DNA from: Gracilaria vermiculophylla
Lineage: Eukaryota > Rhodophyta > Florideophyceae > Gracilariales > Gracilariaceae
Assembly: GCA_019155205.2 (NCBI GenBank)
Contig: JAHNZQ020000049.1
Location: 1,950,275-2,014,274 of the forward strand
Length of the DNA: 64,000 bases
Reading direction: 5' to 3'
Positions 21,281 to 31,621 of this stretch are shown one piece after another (positions within the stretch are counted from its first letter, which is position 1; every line of letters starts with the position of its first letter). The notes below the pieces were generated by a model. That model was not told the origin of the DNA. It was given only the letters and a program-made list of their open reading frames with translations, and made no database searches. The position numbers and the translations under genes were made by a program.

Positions 21281-21702
21281 TCACTTGCCCTGTTGTGCTT
21301 TTGCAGCCTCTTCCGCCATCTCTTGTTGATGTTCTTGAAAGCGTTGTGTTGCTCGTTGCGTAAACTTCAAAAACTTTTGACAGCACCGAACGATACAAGC
21401 TTCCTATGAAAGGGTTCAGGATCGAGGAGAAAAAAAATCAGTTAGATTCAGCTTGCAGTCAAACCGCTGCAGACCGATCGAGTTATAAAACCAACCTCTT
21501 TACCGTCAAGCTTTCTTGATCGAAAGTTTTCCACACAGTGACCAAAGCATTTTTGAACCAAATCATTGTACATTCGTAATGAGTCAGCAACTTGCATTTC
21601 CTGCATCATCTCCATGAAGCGCATTTGTTCCTGTTGTTGCTGCGCTTGGGAATTCATGCCCCCAAGCCCCCCAAAGCCCCCCATGCCACCAAGTCCAGCC
21701 AT
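21281..21702 (-). CDS. TIM9: Mitochondrial small Tim chaperone, TIM9-like (2 exons)
   Basis: Exon 1 is 21496-21702 and exon 2 is 21281-21403. A 92-bp intron (21404-21495) begins GTTGGT and ends TCATAG, phase 0. The 109-aa product starts with a Gly/Met-rich segment and a Gln run, then the twin CX3C signature CFGHC ... CIVRC about 17 residues apart within LDGKE-EACIVRCCQKF, ending in RATQRFQEHQQ. The LDxKE-ExC and RxxQRFxE features fit Tim9 better than Tim10. It should work with Tim10 in the intermembrane space, carrying hydrophobic precursors to the TIM22 and SAM complexes. An extra Cys follows the second motif (RCC). It is divergent from HAAO. Confidence 0.85.
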
Positions 21703-22127
21703 AGTGTACTCAGGAAACTCCGAGAGCAGATCTCAACTTCTTCAATAACACTTGCTTTCTTCTCCCGAAGAACTAAGTCAACTATTTGTTCGTCAACAGC
21801 TGCCAGGGCGTTGTAGATTGCGGATCAGGAAAAAGCACGTGTTCAAGCGTTACCCGCCGGTGTCCTCCGCTATTTCTTTGCAGAAAAATTAAAATTAAAA
21901 TGTGAACAAGAAAATATGCAAGCAGAGTACTGTACAAGGGCACTTGATCTCAGTTCCTCGTCGAACGATGCTGCATTCTACTCACAGATCACACATCTCC
22001 TCAACTTCGAAGTCTTGCGATTTCTCGGGTCTGGGATAAGAAGAGTGAAAGAAGATTACGTTGTACTTCTGTGTTTCTCATCATATAATCAATAGGATTG
22101 GAATCATCTCAACTTCACATCACCTCG
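21703..22127. promoter_or_regulatory. Shared upstream region of TIM9 and HAAO
   Basis: A 425-bp divergent spacer that must hold both promoters. No convincing TATA element or other motif was identified. Confidence 0.4.
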
Positions 22128-22649
22128 ATGAGTCGATTCCAGGCTTTTAACCTTCAAAAGTGGTTGAAGGAAAATCGCCATCTGTTGAAACCGCCGGTGG
22201 GAAATAAGTTGCTCTGCGACGGAGAGTTCAAGGTCATGGTTGTAGCTGGTCCCAATGCAAGGACAGATTATCATGTCGAGGAAGGGGAAGAATGGTTTTA
22301 TCAATTAGAGGGAGACATGGTCCTTCGTGTAGTGGACAAAGGGGAGTTCTATGACATTCCGATATCCGCCGGAGACGTTTTTTGTCTCCCTCCGAAAGTT
22401 CCACATTCACCTCAAAGGAAACCAAATTCTATCGGAATTGTTGTGGAAAGGGAACGACGTGCTGGTGAAATTGACGCGCTTCAATGGTACTGCCAGAATG
22501 AAACATGTAGGAATCTGTTGCATAGAAAAGAATTCATTTGTGGAAATCTTGTGAGAGATCTGCCTCCAATAATATCCGAGTATTATGCCGACATAGGGAA
22601 AAGAACGTGCAAAAAGTGTGGTTTTGTAGAAGAGCCCCCGAGCTTGTAA
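22128..22649 (+). CDS. HAAO: 3-hydroxyanthranilate 3,4-dioxygenase
   Basis: 173 aa from ATG 22128 (an upstream TTG extension is ignored). This is a cupin extradiol dioxygenase with the Fe(II) ligands His49 and Glu55 in YHVEEGEEWFYQ and His93 in VPHSPQR. The substrate-binding Arg45 is in NARTDYH. A C-terminal four-Cys site, C122/C127 and C161/C164 (CKKCG), resembles the extra rubredoxin-like iron site of bacterial and fungal enzymes that animal HAAO lacks. It opens 3-hydroxyanthranilate to the precursor of quinolinate in the kynurenine route to NAD. Plants make quinolinate from aspartate instead, so the gene points to a kynurenine pathway in this organism. Confidence 0.93.
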   Translation: MSRFQAFNLQKWLKENRHLLKPPVGNKLLCDGEFKVMVVAGPNARTDYHVEEGEEWFYQLEGDMVLRVVDKGEFYDIPISAGDVFCLPPKVPHSPQRKPNSIGIVVERERRAGEIDALQWYCQNETCRNLLHRKEFICGNLVRDLPPIISEYYADIGKRTCKKCGFVEEPPSL

Positions 22650-23810
22650 TCCTGGCAATGGAGCCATGCACATCTGCTCGGCGTTCTACATTTCTCATGA
22701 TCGTTTTGTTCATTTTTCAGCAGCCGCTCACGCGGGCTCAACATTTGTTCGCAACTGATGCAAAACCAACGGTATCTGATTATAATTGGCTAGCTGAAAA
22801 TCCAGAGTTTTGTGATGCAGAAATATCATTCATTGAAAATTCTGCAGTGAAGGTTGGTTGGTTACTGTCAGTAGTGAATGCATCCAGAAGCGTAATGAAC
22901 TAGAGATATTTCAAAAGGACTATTCAGAGCGTACTACATTCATCATGTCTCCTCGCTGAATGGTGACGGGTGTTCTCAGAGTGTCTCAGAGACGGACAGG
23001 AGTGGGAGCTTCTTGTCTAATTATTGTATGGAACGATGATATCACGGCAGTGACTGAGAGAAACTTGAGGCAAGTCATGTAGAAAATCGTGGACTCCTTC
23101 TGTTTGCGCGCTTTGCGGTGATGGGATATTCTTGCGGTCGGTGTTCCATAAAAAAATCACGAATGCTTGGCGATGGAGAAAGTGATATCCGGAGATCACT
23201 TTTCAGGCGGGGCACTGGAATCGTTTTCTGCCTCAGGATACTATTCTCAACGAACTGGTTCCACACTCTTTGGCACTTTCAAAGACACGATTTTGTAGAT
23301 TTTGACCCGGTTTACTGCGCTTAATGCAAAAGCATCTCACGACGACACGAAGAGCACTCCCTGACAATAATCGTGTGACGGCAAATCCTTCAGAAATGCT
23401 TCTGGTGTCGCAAATAGGCCTGCTGAAAAGCATGACGTTGAGGATGGTTTTTTGTCTGTTTTCGGTTTATTCCATCTTTGGGTCACTGTTCTTGGCCGGC
23501 TAAACATGACAGAGGAAGCTTTAATGGCTTCAGTTATTCACGACCTCACGCATCATGAATGAGAAAATGGTAACAATCGACGCAAGATGCGGTTTGGTGC
23601 AAGTGTCATGGAGGTGCATTCCATTATTAAAGGCTCCTGGCTGAGTTATTGTAAGTTGAGTTCAAAGAGGTAGGGAATGAAAGCTATTATGGAGTGATGG
23701 ATCACGCTAGATACCAAACACGTCAGAAAAAGAAGGAAGCATAGGTATGTGAAGAAGGCAGGTTTACAAAGATAAAACTGAAAGATCTTCGGCGAAGCAC
23801 TGAAACACAC
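22650..23810. other. Intergenic region; possible tiny secreted frame
   Basis: An ATG frame at 22658-22903 starts 8 bp after the HAAO stop and opens with a signal-peptide-like segment (FLMIVLFIFQQPLTRAQ). It has only 81 codons and an AAG-GTTGGT sequence that could be a splice donor, but I found no second exon. The rest shows nothing. Confidence 0.3.
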
Positions 23811-24842
23811 CTATACCACTATCATACAGGCCACAGTGCAATCGTCGCTGGGATCTTTAGCCCTCTTCTGCAACCGTTTGCAAACCTGCTGGGGGGTGAC
23901 ACCCAATCCCCTGGTTGCTGACAAAACGGCGGCTTCGCTGTCTAGCCGGGGCACATCCCACAATCCGTCGGTAGCTACGACAAAGGTGTAATCCCTTCGT
24001 TGTAACTTGAAGCTATGGAACGTTGGGTCTGGAATGCATCCATATTGACCCATGTCCCGATCGCCGATGGTGCGGCTAACTCCGATTCCCTTCACACGAG
24101 AACAAAATGGATCCAAATGAGAAGTGTAAATGGAAGTTAGAGAACAGTCGCACGAGTCGCAGCAAACAATGTAAGGAAGAGCGCTTCATGCAACCAAACT
24201 TACCATTTTGCATTGTTGGTCCACGACGTATCCGTCTTGGATTTGCCCGCCGCTTAGTTTAACCCGCTCGGCCTCGGCAGGATTCGTCGGCCTGTGCATC
24301 GGACTGACGTAGTTCACTCTCGGACGTCGGGTCCACTTGGAGCGAGACACGCAGTAAACGGCCGAGTCGCCAACATTGGCTACCACAACGTCGTCGTTCC
24401 TCACGGCGACCACCGAACCAGTGGTGCCGCTGTCCGTACCACACGGAGCCGAATTTAGCGCGGCCGTAATCTCGGCGAAGGCCGTTTTCACCGTTTGCTC
24501 CAACGATATATCTTTCTGGTCTTCCGCAATGCGACTGAGGGCGAACTTCATTCGTTGTGCGGCTATAGAGCTTGCTTCGTGGCCTTTCGGGCCGTGGCCG
24601 TCGAACACGCCTATGGCGAAGATACCTTGAACGCCAGCATGTTGTTTTGCTGACTTGCGGCGCGGATGGGATTGAGCATCAGGGGAATGCAGGATGAAGG
24701 AGCCATCCTGGTTTGGGATATTGTCCGCGCGGTGCATCGTTCCCATGACGGACTTCGTGGAACTTCTAACCACGGGAATTGGTGTGAAAAGCTGGTCAAC
24801 AATGTCGCGAAACATGCTTCTCAATGGCTGAAATTTCGGCAT
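23811..24842 (-). CDS. PP2C-family protein phosphatase (2 exons)
   Basis: Exon 1 is 24204-24842 and exon 2 is 23811-24089. The 114-bp intron (24090-24203) begins GTAAGT and ends TGAAG, phase 0, for 305 aa in total. PP2C motifs in order: NIPNQDGSF at about 41-49 (metal-binding Asp46), FDGHGPKGHEAS at about 80 (the DGHG motif), SGTTGSVVAV, VVVANVGDSAVY, GIGVSRTIGDRDMG straight after the intron, VVATDGLWDV and DDCTVACMIV at the end. These are Mn/Mg-dependent Ser/Thr phosphatases. No regulatory domain or membrane segment is seen, so the substrate is unknown. ATG 24842 is the first in frame. A 5' non-coding exon cannot be excluded. Confidence 0.88.
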
Positions 24843-26149
24843 TGGAACGAAGGAGAAATGTGTCAAAGCGCAAAGCAGGGTTTCTGCGAGAGCCAAGCGA
24901 ATAGCACGGTAGAGCTTGATGGCAAAATTACCGTGGTCTCGAGTTTCACGTTGATCTGTAGCCTCCGAGATGTAGAGGGTTCCGAAATTGGCGAAGATGA
25001 TAATTTACGGCACGGTTAAATGTGAGCGTGAAGCAGGCGAGGAACGAAGGTCAAGGTGCCAAACGATGGAAGCACGAGTGGGAAGTTGAGAAACGAGAAG
25101 AATGGCAACGAAAATACAAATAAACGGACGTTTCCTCTGCGGGTGTGCGAGGATATTAGCGAGAAAGACAGACGAACGGATATTTTGGGCGAATGGATGC
25201 AACAAGTCACAAAACGGTAGGCAGGCTTAAACCAAAAGGGCTTGGTTTCTATGTGTTCGTCGAGCTCAAGAACGGATAGGAGCGACGCGATTTGGCTGAC
25301 GGAGAGGGATGACGAGAAGTGCTGGAGAAACGGGCTGAAGAGAAGACTTGAGGTTTGTCGACAAGAAGACTTGAGGACAAACTTTGATGAGAAAATGAGG
25401 CGAGAAGATTAGATGAGAAAAGAGGACACGATGTTGAATAGAGATTAGTTAGGGCGGGTGGGGCAGAGAGGGACGAGGGCCGAGTTGTGAGGATGGAAAC
25501 AACGAAAGGCAGCGCTTAAGTAGCAGTGGCGGGACAGGTACCGCCATCCTCTCTCGGTCGCAGTCGCTACATGAATTGTAGCTGCCCGATCTGGAGTACA
25601 TCGTGTCGGCATGTGAGTGCGGCGAGGAACAAATGCAGCGCGACGCGCCGTCACACTTTCATTCCAGACGCAAAGCGCGACTAGAGGCGAAGTAATTGCA
25701 TCTTTGTATCCACATCGGGGAAGCGGACAGCTGAGCCGCGCAGGTGCGAAGCCGAGAGAGATGATGCGCCGACAAAGATGGGGCTGCGAATCAACCCGGT
25801 GGCGGAGAGGTGCTCGTTGTTGGCGAAATGCCCCACGTGACCGCGGGCGGAGAACAGCCAATCAGCGCATCGCGCGACGCGCTCTGAGTAATCGTCCATG
25901 CAGCGCCGTCAATCCACTGCATTGAGAGCGCGCCCGTTTCGCGCTCTGATTGGTCACGAAGCGCGCAAAGAGATTGACAGCGAGCCCAACGTCCACGCGC
26001 AGCACGCCACCTCACGCCCCAAATCCGCCTCGCAACCTACCCAGGCGCTCACTGATAGGCAATGCTGCATCCCTTTCCTGCACTTCCCTCCCGCGAACGC
26101 CTCAGCTGTCCCGCGAACGCCCCAGCCACTACGCCGCGTCTCCGTAGCC
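24843..26149. promoter_or_regulatory. Divergent upstream region of the PP2C and DnaJ genes, GC-rich near DnaJ
   Basis: 1.3 kb. The 500 bp before the DnaJ ATG are GC-rich and contain two CCAAT boxes in opposite orientations (CCAAT at about 25858, ATTGG at about 25948). The second reads ATTGGTCACG, close to the ER-stress element ERSE-II (ATTGG-N-CCACG) but one C short. Long frames on both strands here (for example 25445-25861) are side effects of GC content. Confidence 0.4.
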
Positions 26150-26749
26150 ATGGCCATCACACATTCGCTGTTTGCAAAGGCTGCGCTTTTGTTCATGCTC
26201 ACTGCCATACATTTAGTGCACGCCGGCCGCGATTACTACGACCTTTTGGGCGTTCCGCGCGACGCATCTACGAGTGTCATAAAAAAGTCTTATCGGCAAC
26301 TCGCCAAGATGTACCACCCGGATAAGCACCCCGGCAACAAGAAGTACGAGAAGAAATTTAAAGACATCTCAACAGCGTACGAGGTGCTATCTGACGAACA
26401 GAAGCGACGTCAATACGACCAATTCGGAGAAGCCGGACTTAATGGAGGCGGCGGAGGCGGCGGAAGCGGCGGAAGCGGCGGCGCTGGTGGTTTTCACGGT
26501 TTTGGCGGCGGCCATCAGTACTATCGCGCGTCTTCTGGCGGCGGCTATGCGGACATTGACCCCAGTATGTTCGCCAATATGTTCGGTGCGTTTGGAGGTG
26601 GTGGTGGCGGTGGCGGCGGCGGCTTTGCTTTCTCCGGCAACTCGCGTCGTCAAAGACACCGACCACCGCCGCCGCCGCGACGTATCTGTTTTCAGAATAA
26701 GGTGTGCGAGAACAACCATTGTTTCAGCGTCAAAGAATGTACCTCGTAA
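26150..26749 (+). CDS. ER-type DnaJ (Hsp40) with Gly-rich tail
   Basis: 199 aa from ATG 26150. Residues 1-25 form a signal peptide ([19 protein letters not shown]). A J domain follows directly ([13 protein letters not shown], with HPD at 56-58 in MYHPDKHPG, to about residue 92). Two glycine runs surround a [14 protein letters not shown] segment, then comes a short tail with four Cys ([18 protein letters not shown]). There is no KDEL signal and no C-terminal substrate-binding domain as in ERdj3, so it is a short type that would recruit BiP. The start is supported by the signal peptide. The longer upstream frame is GC-rich noise. Confidence 0.85.
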   Translation: MAITHSLFAKAALLFMLTAIHLVHAGRDYYDLLGVPRDASTSVIKKSYRQLAKMYHPDKHPGNKKYEKKFKDISTAYEVLSDEQKRRQYDQFGEAGLNGGGGGGGSGGSGGAGGFHGFGGGHQYYRASSGGGYADIDPSMFANMFGAFGGGGGGGGGGFAFSGNSRRQRHRPPPPPRRICFQNKVCENNHCFSVKECTS

Positions 26750-27872
26750 TCTTTGCACCGCAAGTTTTTGATTTTCGACTGAGGACCGTGCACGGATTCG
26801 CCTCATCACTTTCGCGAGCTAACTTAACGAGTGGTGCGCTGTCGATCAGCCGCCGGTTCATCACCACTGCTCCGCATCGCCAGTTCCGATTGTACAGCTG
26901 GCGCCGTTGGTTTGCCTCATGGCCGAGTGCAGGAGAGAGCAGAGCAGCTATCGGAGAAGATTTTCGCCACAAAGTTTCAACTGAACATCATCAATGAGTC
27001 CGCAGCTTGTACATTGCCGCGTGCTCGAATCTACACCCACAGCGACAACGTCATACTGTTAGAGTGTGAACAATCCTTTTTCACAATGCCTTCCATACTC
27101 ATAAACGCATCAATCCCATCATATATCTGCCCCACAAGCATATTTTTTTGCGCCAAAGGAAATGGAGCGTGAGCACCTGTCAAGGTCTCGGAACGGATTT
27201 ACCAATACAATCAGTTATAGAACACGTCTGCACATTTGTTTCCGATGGTCACGATAATTATTCTGCCCTTCCGTTCTGGAGCACTAACATCTTTCCGATA
27301 CTTGCATTTTCTTCATCATAGACCTCACATATGACTCAATATCCGCGAGAGGGAGGGGGTGGTGGTGACGGGCCATGACAAATCTGAACAAACATAGTTG
27401 TCGATATCCGATACAAGTATTGCAAAACAGTTGGTTCTTTGTCAATGGCCGCGAACCTCCGTAAATCGTTCACCCGGAATCTCGAATCCGTCACCTACTC
27501 TGTCTCACGTGCTTTGCCACTTATTTTATTATACTTTATATTCTCCAAAATTCATTTACTGTAAAGTACACCGTACTAAAATACAGAACTCGTTCTAAGA
27601 GAACTCATTAGTTTTTCACTAGTGACAGGTGTTCCTTTTTTTCCTTTTCTGTGCTAAGATTTTTTAGAATTCATAATTAATCCTACCCCTGATAGATATA
27701 CTTCACTGTACATGTTCATAACAGCATTGACTAGTTCACCAACGCCACTCTGTAGAAAAAGACGGCCTGATAGTCTTTTTGACGACTACGAGAGCGTTCA
27801 CTACTTTAATCGAAGAGAGAGGTTCTTTTAAACAATTTCGACCCTGAAGTCGTTTCCACTTCTAAGCTGATA
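26750..27872. other. Intergenic region, nothing supported
   Basis: No coding signal or recognised repeat, apart from a purine-rich GAGAGGGAGGGGGTGGTGGTG tract near 27347-27367. Confidence 0.5.
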
Positions 27873-29225
27873 ATGATAATCCTTCCTTCGTTCATACTGT
27901 CTATCTCCAGAGCCCCCCACAAGACGCACAAGTTGTATTTTGCTCCCACACTCAAGAAAAAGCATGTGCTTGCTGTACGAAAGACACACTATTTGCTCCG
28001 GATGCAAAGCGTTTCTTTCGTATACGGTGCTCAGAATGGAAAGATTGTATCCCAGCCTACCTCTGTTGCAGACCATGCTCCACTCGCTCCGAAATTGACC
28101 TCAGTCGAACATGAACCGGCGGGTGGGAAAGGGCCGCTCAGTGCTGAGTTTCTTGCAGTATCCGGCACGCTGGCAACACTGGCAGGGATGACATGTGTTC
28201 TACCGCTCTTTGTCGGAATCCTTTCTAAGCTAGGTTTTGCTGGAAGTCTGCCGAAAACGATCTTTGCAGCGTTATCATCATTTGCGTATGGAACACTGCT
28301 TTCAAGATTTGACTTGTCTAAAGCTGGAAGTGTCAAATTGACTCTTGTCTTCAGTCTTCTCACACGCTTCATATGTATCCCGATTTTGTCCCATTCCGTT
28401 GCGATCGCAGGATATGCATTATTCAAGCTTAGCAGTGCAAAGACTGCAGCGGCGGCAGCAGCGGCTGCAGCGGCTGCAGTTGTCAGTGACCCTGCCACTG
28501 TCAAAGCGACGGCAGAAAGTCTTTCACTACCGTCTGCGGTGCTTTCATCTCTATTTTTGCTATCTACAACTCCCGTTGGCTTTTCACCCTCTGCCGCAAT
28601 GCTTTCCATGCACATTCATACCACTTTATTTGCTATTCTCTCGGCGTTTTCTCTGGCACTTTTTCCTCTCCTACCTTGCATTTCACATGCAGTAAGTGTG
28701 TGGGCGCATCGCTCCGCGTTTCTGAACATTGGAGGAATACTGCCACAAGTCGCCCCGCCTCCGAATATCTTAGTGTTATTGCTAACAACAACTGTTCCTT
28801 TCCTAATGGGATTGTTAGTCAATAAGATAGTTTCAAAACGCGTAGGAGCAGGTTCTGGCTTGATGGCATTGCCGTTGGCTTGGTCTTCCTCTCTTCTGCT
28901 TTTGGCAACTGCAATACAAGATGTTTTGCATGGCAGCATAACCGGCTTGCTCGGAAGCATAGGGCTAAGCGGAGGGGTCGTGTTGATGATGTGGCTTTTG
29001 GCACGCGGTTTAGGTTCAGCCTTGCTTCTGGATGAACGCGCTAAACGCACTCTTGTTTTATATCTATGTACACAAGGTGCTGTGATCGGAATAGGTGTTG
29101 CACCCTCGGGGTTTTCTTCCGCTCCGCACGTGGCATCAGCACTCGTCGGAGTAATAGTTTCCTTTTGCATGGCTCAGATCTGGAGCCAGGTTGTGATCCG
29201 CAGAAGCGTAGACGTCATTTTGTAG
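27873..29225 (+). CDS. Polytopic membrane transporter, SBF/BASS (bile acid:Na+ symporter)-like
   Basis: 450 aa, single exon, ATG 27873. After a basic, hydroxylated N-terminus of about 90 residues that could target a plastid, nine or ten hydrophobic segments follow. A poly-Ala run (about residues 190-201) and a KRTLVLYLCTQGAVIGIGVA stretch near the end recall the RTxxxExGxQNxxLALALA region of BASS carriers. I rank it as SBF-like on topology and this weak motif only, and another membrane family is possible. The gene converges on RNASEH2B, the two coding regions overlapping by 11 bp. Confidence 0.5.
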   Translation: MIILPSFILSISRAPHKTHKLYFAPTLKKKHVLAVRKTHYLLRMQSVSFVYGAQNGKIVSQPTSVADHAPLAPKLTSVEHEPAGGKGPLSAEFLAVSGTLATLAGMTCVLPLFVGILSKLGFAGSLPKTIFAALSSFAYGTLLSRFDLSKAGSVKLTLVFSLLTRFICIPILSHSVAIAGYALFKLSSAKTAAAAAAAAAAAVVSDPATVKATAESLSLPSAVLSSLFLLSTTPVGFSPSAAMLSMHIHTTLFAILSAFSLALFPLLPCISHAVSVWAHRSAFLNIGGILPQVAPPPNILVLLLTTTVPFLMGLLVNKIVSKRVGAGSGLMALPLAWSSSLLLLATAIQDVLHGSITGLLGSIGLSGGVVLMMWLLARGLGSALLLDERAKRTLVLYLCTQGAVIGIGVAPSGFSSAPHVASALVGVIVSFCMAQIWSQVVIRRSVDVIL

Positions 29226-30126
29226 CGGATGATCGCAATGCCTTCTTCCGAGAAGATGTTGTTCTAGCATTGGCAGAAGTTTTTCTCGATGCCCACCACT
29301 TCGCAACCTGTTTGTTTACCACATCTTTCTTTTTCTTCGAAAGCGTTGTAGTCCGTTTTTGTGATGCTTTTCGCTTCTTATCGTATTGTGGCAAGCTGGT
29401 TGCAATACTATTATCTTTGGCACCGTCCATCATGATAGACATGGCCAAATCAGCAGGACTGTCTGCTCCGGGAATACTCTGCGCGATAGGCTTTCGGATG
29501 TCCAAAGCGCTTTTGAAAAGCGTAGCCCATCTTTGAGTTAGATACTGGCACAAAATATCAGCAGCACACTGATCGTTGAGGCGTGGGTGTTGAGACAACA
29601 GTTGGTGCTTGCGCAAAATCCATGATACAGTTTTCTCTTTGCTCAATCGATAGAATGACTCACCCCCGGCAACCTTAGAATCGCAAAGAAGGGCTATTTG
29701 CGGTTTGGAACTGAGATTGCTCAGATTTCTTCCCTCTTCCGTTGTGCAAAGGACATCCAGAGGCTGAAAGACACCAGGTTGCGCAGATTCGCTGTTGCAG
29801 TCCATAACGATGAGAATGGCGAAAAGAGGATCCACCTTGGTGATGAAAGTCAGGTTGCCGTCGCTGCAAAAATGTGGTGCAAGCGCAAAATCTTGTGGAA
29901 CGGTTATCCAGGAGCCGTGGGTGTGGGTAAATTTGACGAATTCCACTACCACACTGGATTCATTGTGGTCATGGGCGATGTAAAGTGGGACAATCTTATC
30001 GGTGTTTTTCACTGGTAACTCAATGGCTTCAAAAGAGATTAATGAAGGATTTGTTTCTGGCAGGGAGCTGGCAGTCAAATCTTTAGGGATGACCACCAAT
30101 CCTGACTTTGGATGCGCTGGCGCCAT
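29215..30126 (-). CDS. RNASEH2B: Ribonuclease H2 subunit B
   Basis: 303 aa from ATG 30126 (an upstream TTG extension is ignored). The N-terminal part carries the triple-barrel features: LYIAHDHNESSVVVEFVKF, HGSWITVPQDF, DGNLTFITKVDPLFAILIVMD. This matches the family's RSWFI...DGxLYxxTPVDPLFLLLP pattern. The middle has GVFQPLDVL and FYRLSKEKTVSWILRKHQLL, typical of the helical region. The C-terminus is Lys/Ser-rich and ends in a region where other RNASEH2B proteins carry a PCNA-interacting peptide, but no clear PIP box is seen. It is a non-catalytic scaffold for RNase H2, which removes ribonucleotides from DNA. Confidence 0.85.
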   Translation of the reverse strand: MAPAHPKSGLVVIPKDLTASSLPETNPSLISFEAIELPVKNTDKIVPLYIAHDHNESSVVVEFVKFTHTHGSWITVPQDFALAPHFCSDGNLTFITKVDPLFAILIVMDCNSESAQPGVFQPLDVLCTTEEGRNLSNLSSKPQIALLCDSKVAGGESFYRLSKEKTVSWILRKHQLLSQHPRLNDQCAADILCQYLTQRWATLFKSALDIRKPIAQSIPGADSPADLAMSIMMDGAKDNSIATSLPQYDKKRKASQKRTTTLSKKKKDVVNKQVAKWWASRKTSANARTTSSRKKALRSSATK

Positions 30127-31621
30127 GACACAGAGGGGGTCGAATAAAGAAGCAGATGAAGATGGGGAGGCCAGAATGTAGAAGGGATGAGGCAAACGGA
30201 TGTAGCTGAGGAGAGGGGTACCGTGGGAAGTTGAGGCGTGTTTCTTCCTGAATGTGGGGACGACGGCAGCAAACAAAGAGCCGATGTCTGACCTAAAGCT
30301 GACAGCAGAACGTAAGATATGTAGCAATACAGAAGACTGTCCAGCTGAATAAGGTGAATAAGGAACCGAGTTTCACTGCATTTATTTCAACCGGTTCTGG
30401 TTTGGACGAACACCCAGTCCGGAGATGGTCATAGCATTAGGTACCAGGGTTGGTAAAGCATATATGCGGCAGAATGGCCACCCCGCTCTGTGCAAGGATA
30501 CCTTAGTCGGGCAACGGCATTCCGCTTTTTTCGCTCCCGCCAAAAAGGGACAAGAGAACAGTACTGTAAACGTACTGAAGTAGCTTCTCAACCGGTGGAA
30601 ACATGGGTGCCAAACAAAAAGTTTTTATTTGCTTCAACGTTGATCTTGTTCAGAAATTTCAACTATTTTGAGAGATGCTACATCACTTTACTAATAACGT
30701 AAATACTAATCGTCTGCGACGCCCCTTTTTTGGTTGGCGTTTATAAATGTCTACCCGACACATTAATTTGGGAGTGTCCGCTTGCAGTGCACACGCACGA
30801 CCCCCTATTAACGTAGCTTAGAAACGATTTTTGCGTGGTCGTAGGTCTCAGGGAAGAAAGAGCTCGATACATTGCAATTTTCGAAGAACCTCAACATTGC
30901 GGAAAGAATGGAGAAAGCTTGTAAAGGTTCTGGAGATGAGATGATTTACCCCGGTACGAAGAGAATCATCTTTTGCATGTAACCGACGATTCACCTCGCA
31001 TTTGTTCATCATCATCGGACATTTGAAACCGTGCCGTGATTCGAAAGCTGTATATTGCTCAGGCTCGAAGTCTTCGTCGCCTCGCTTTGTCGTGAATTAA
31101 TCGTGCTGCATGCGACCGTCCGCGTTGGATTTGAAAATCGTGCACGTAGATCGCTTCGAATCACTCAAAAGTCTTTCAGATGAATCAGAAGCTTTCGCAC
31201 TCCTTTGAGTCTCGACTTTCAAACCACGGTGCATCATGGCGTTCTGTTTATTTCGTTGACGAAGCCATAGTCGTGCCCCCTTGGGGAGTACAGAAGCTGG
31301 CAGGTGCAGATATTGGTTAGAAGGTATTCCTTCTCTTTCGCTTATCCACTTCTGAGAAGCCACATCGTTTCGAATTCATAATTATTCGTGTTTAGAACAA
31401 AAAACTGTTCTCTCTGAATCTATGAAGGTTGTAGAGAGAACAAAAGGTCGTTCATGAGGTTCAGTAGCTTGTTATCGATCCGTTGGTATGGATAATCTAA
31501 TTTGAAGCAAGATATCTGGTATAAAAGGCACTCAGCACCGGTAGTAATCCTTCGAGTGCCCCGATAACTTTCGGATATTGCAGCAGAACTCAATAAGTTA
31601 AATACCGAGGAAAGTTCAATC
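30127..31621. other. Intergenic region with a TATA element near its end
   Basis: No gene is supported. A TATAAAA at 31520-31526 lies 96 bp before the ATG of the next gene. Confidence 0.45.
31520..31526 (+). promoter_or_regulatory. TATA box of the first tandem secreted gene
   Basis: TATAAAA in the context GGTATAAAAGGCAC, 96 bp upstream of ATG 31622, with suitable position and sequence. Confidence 0.5.

Noticed and set aside
25445..26015. Several long overlapping frames on both strands
   Set aside because: GC-rich promoter sequence lacking stops; no domain, and the real DnaJ start with signal peptide lies downstream.
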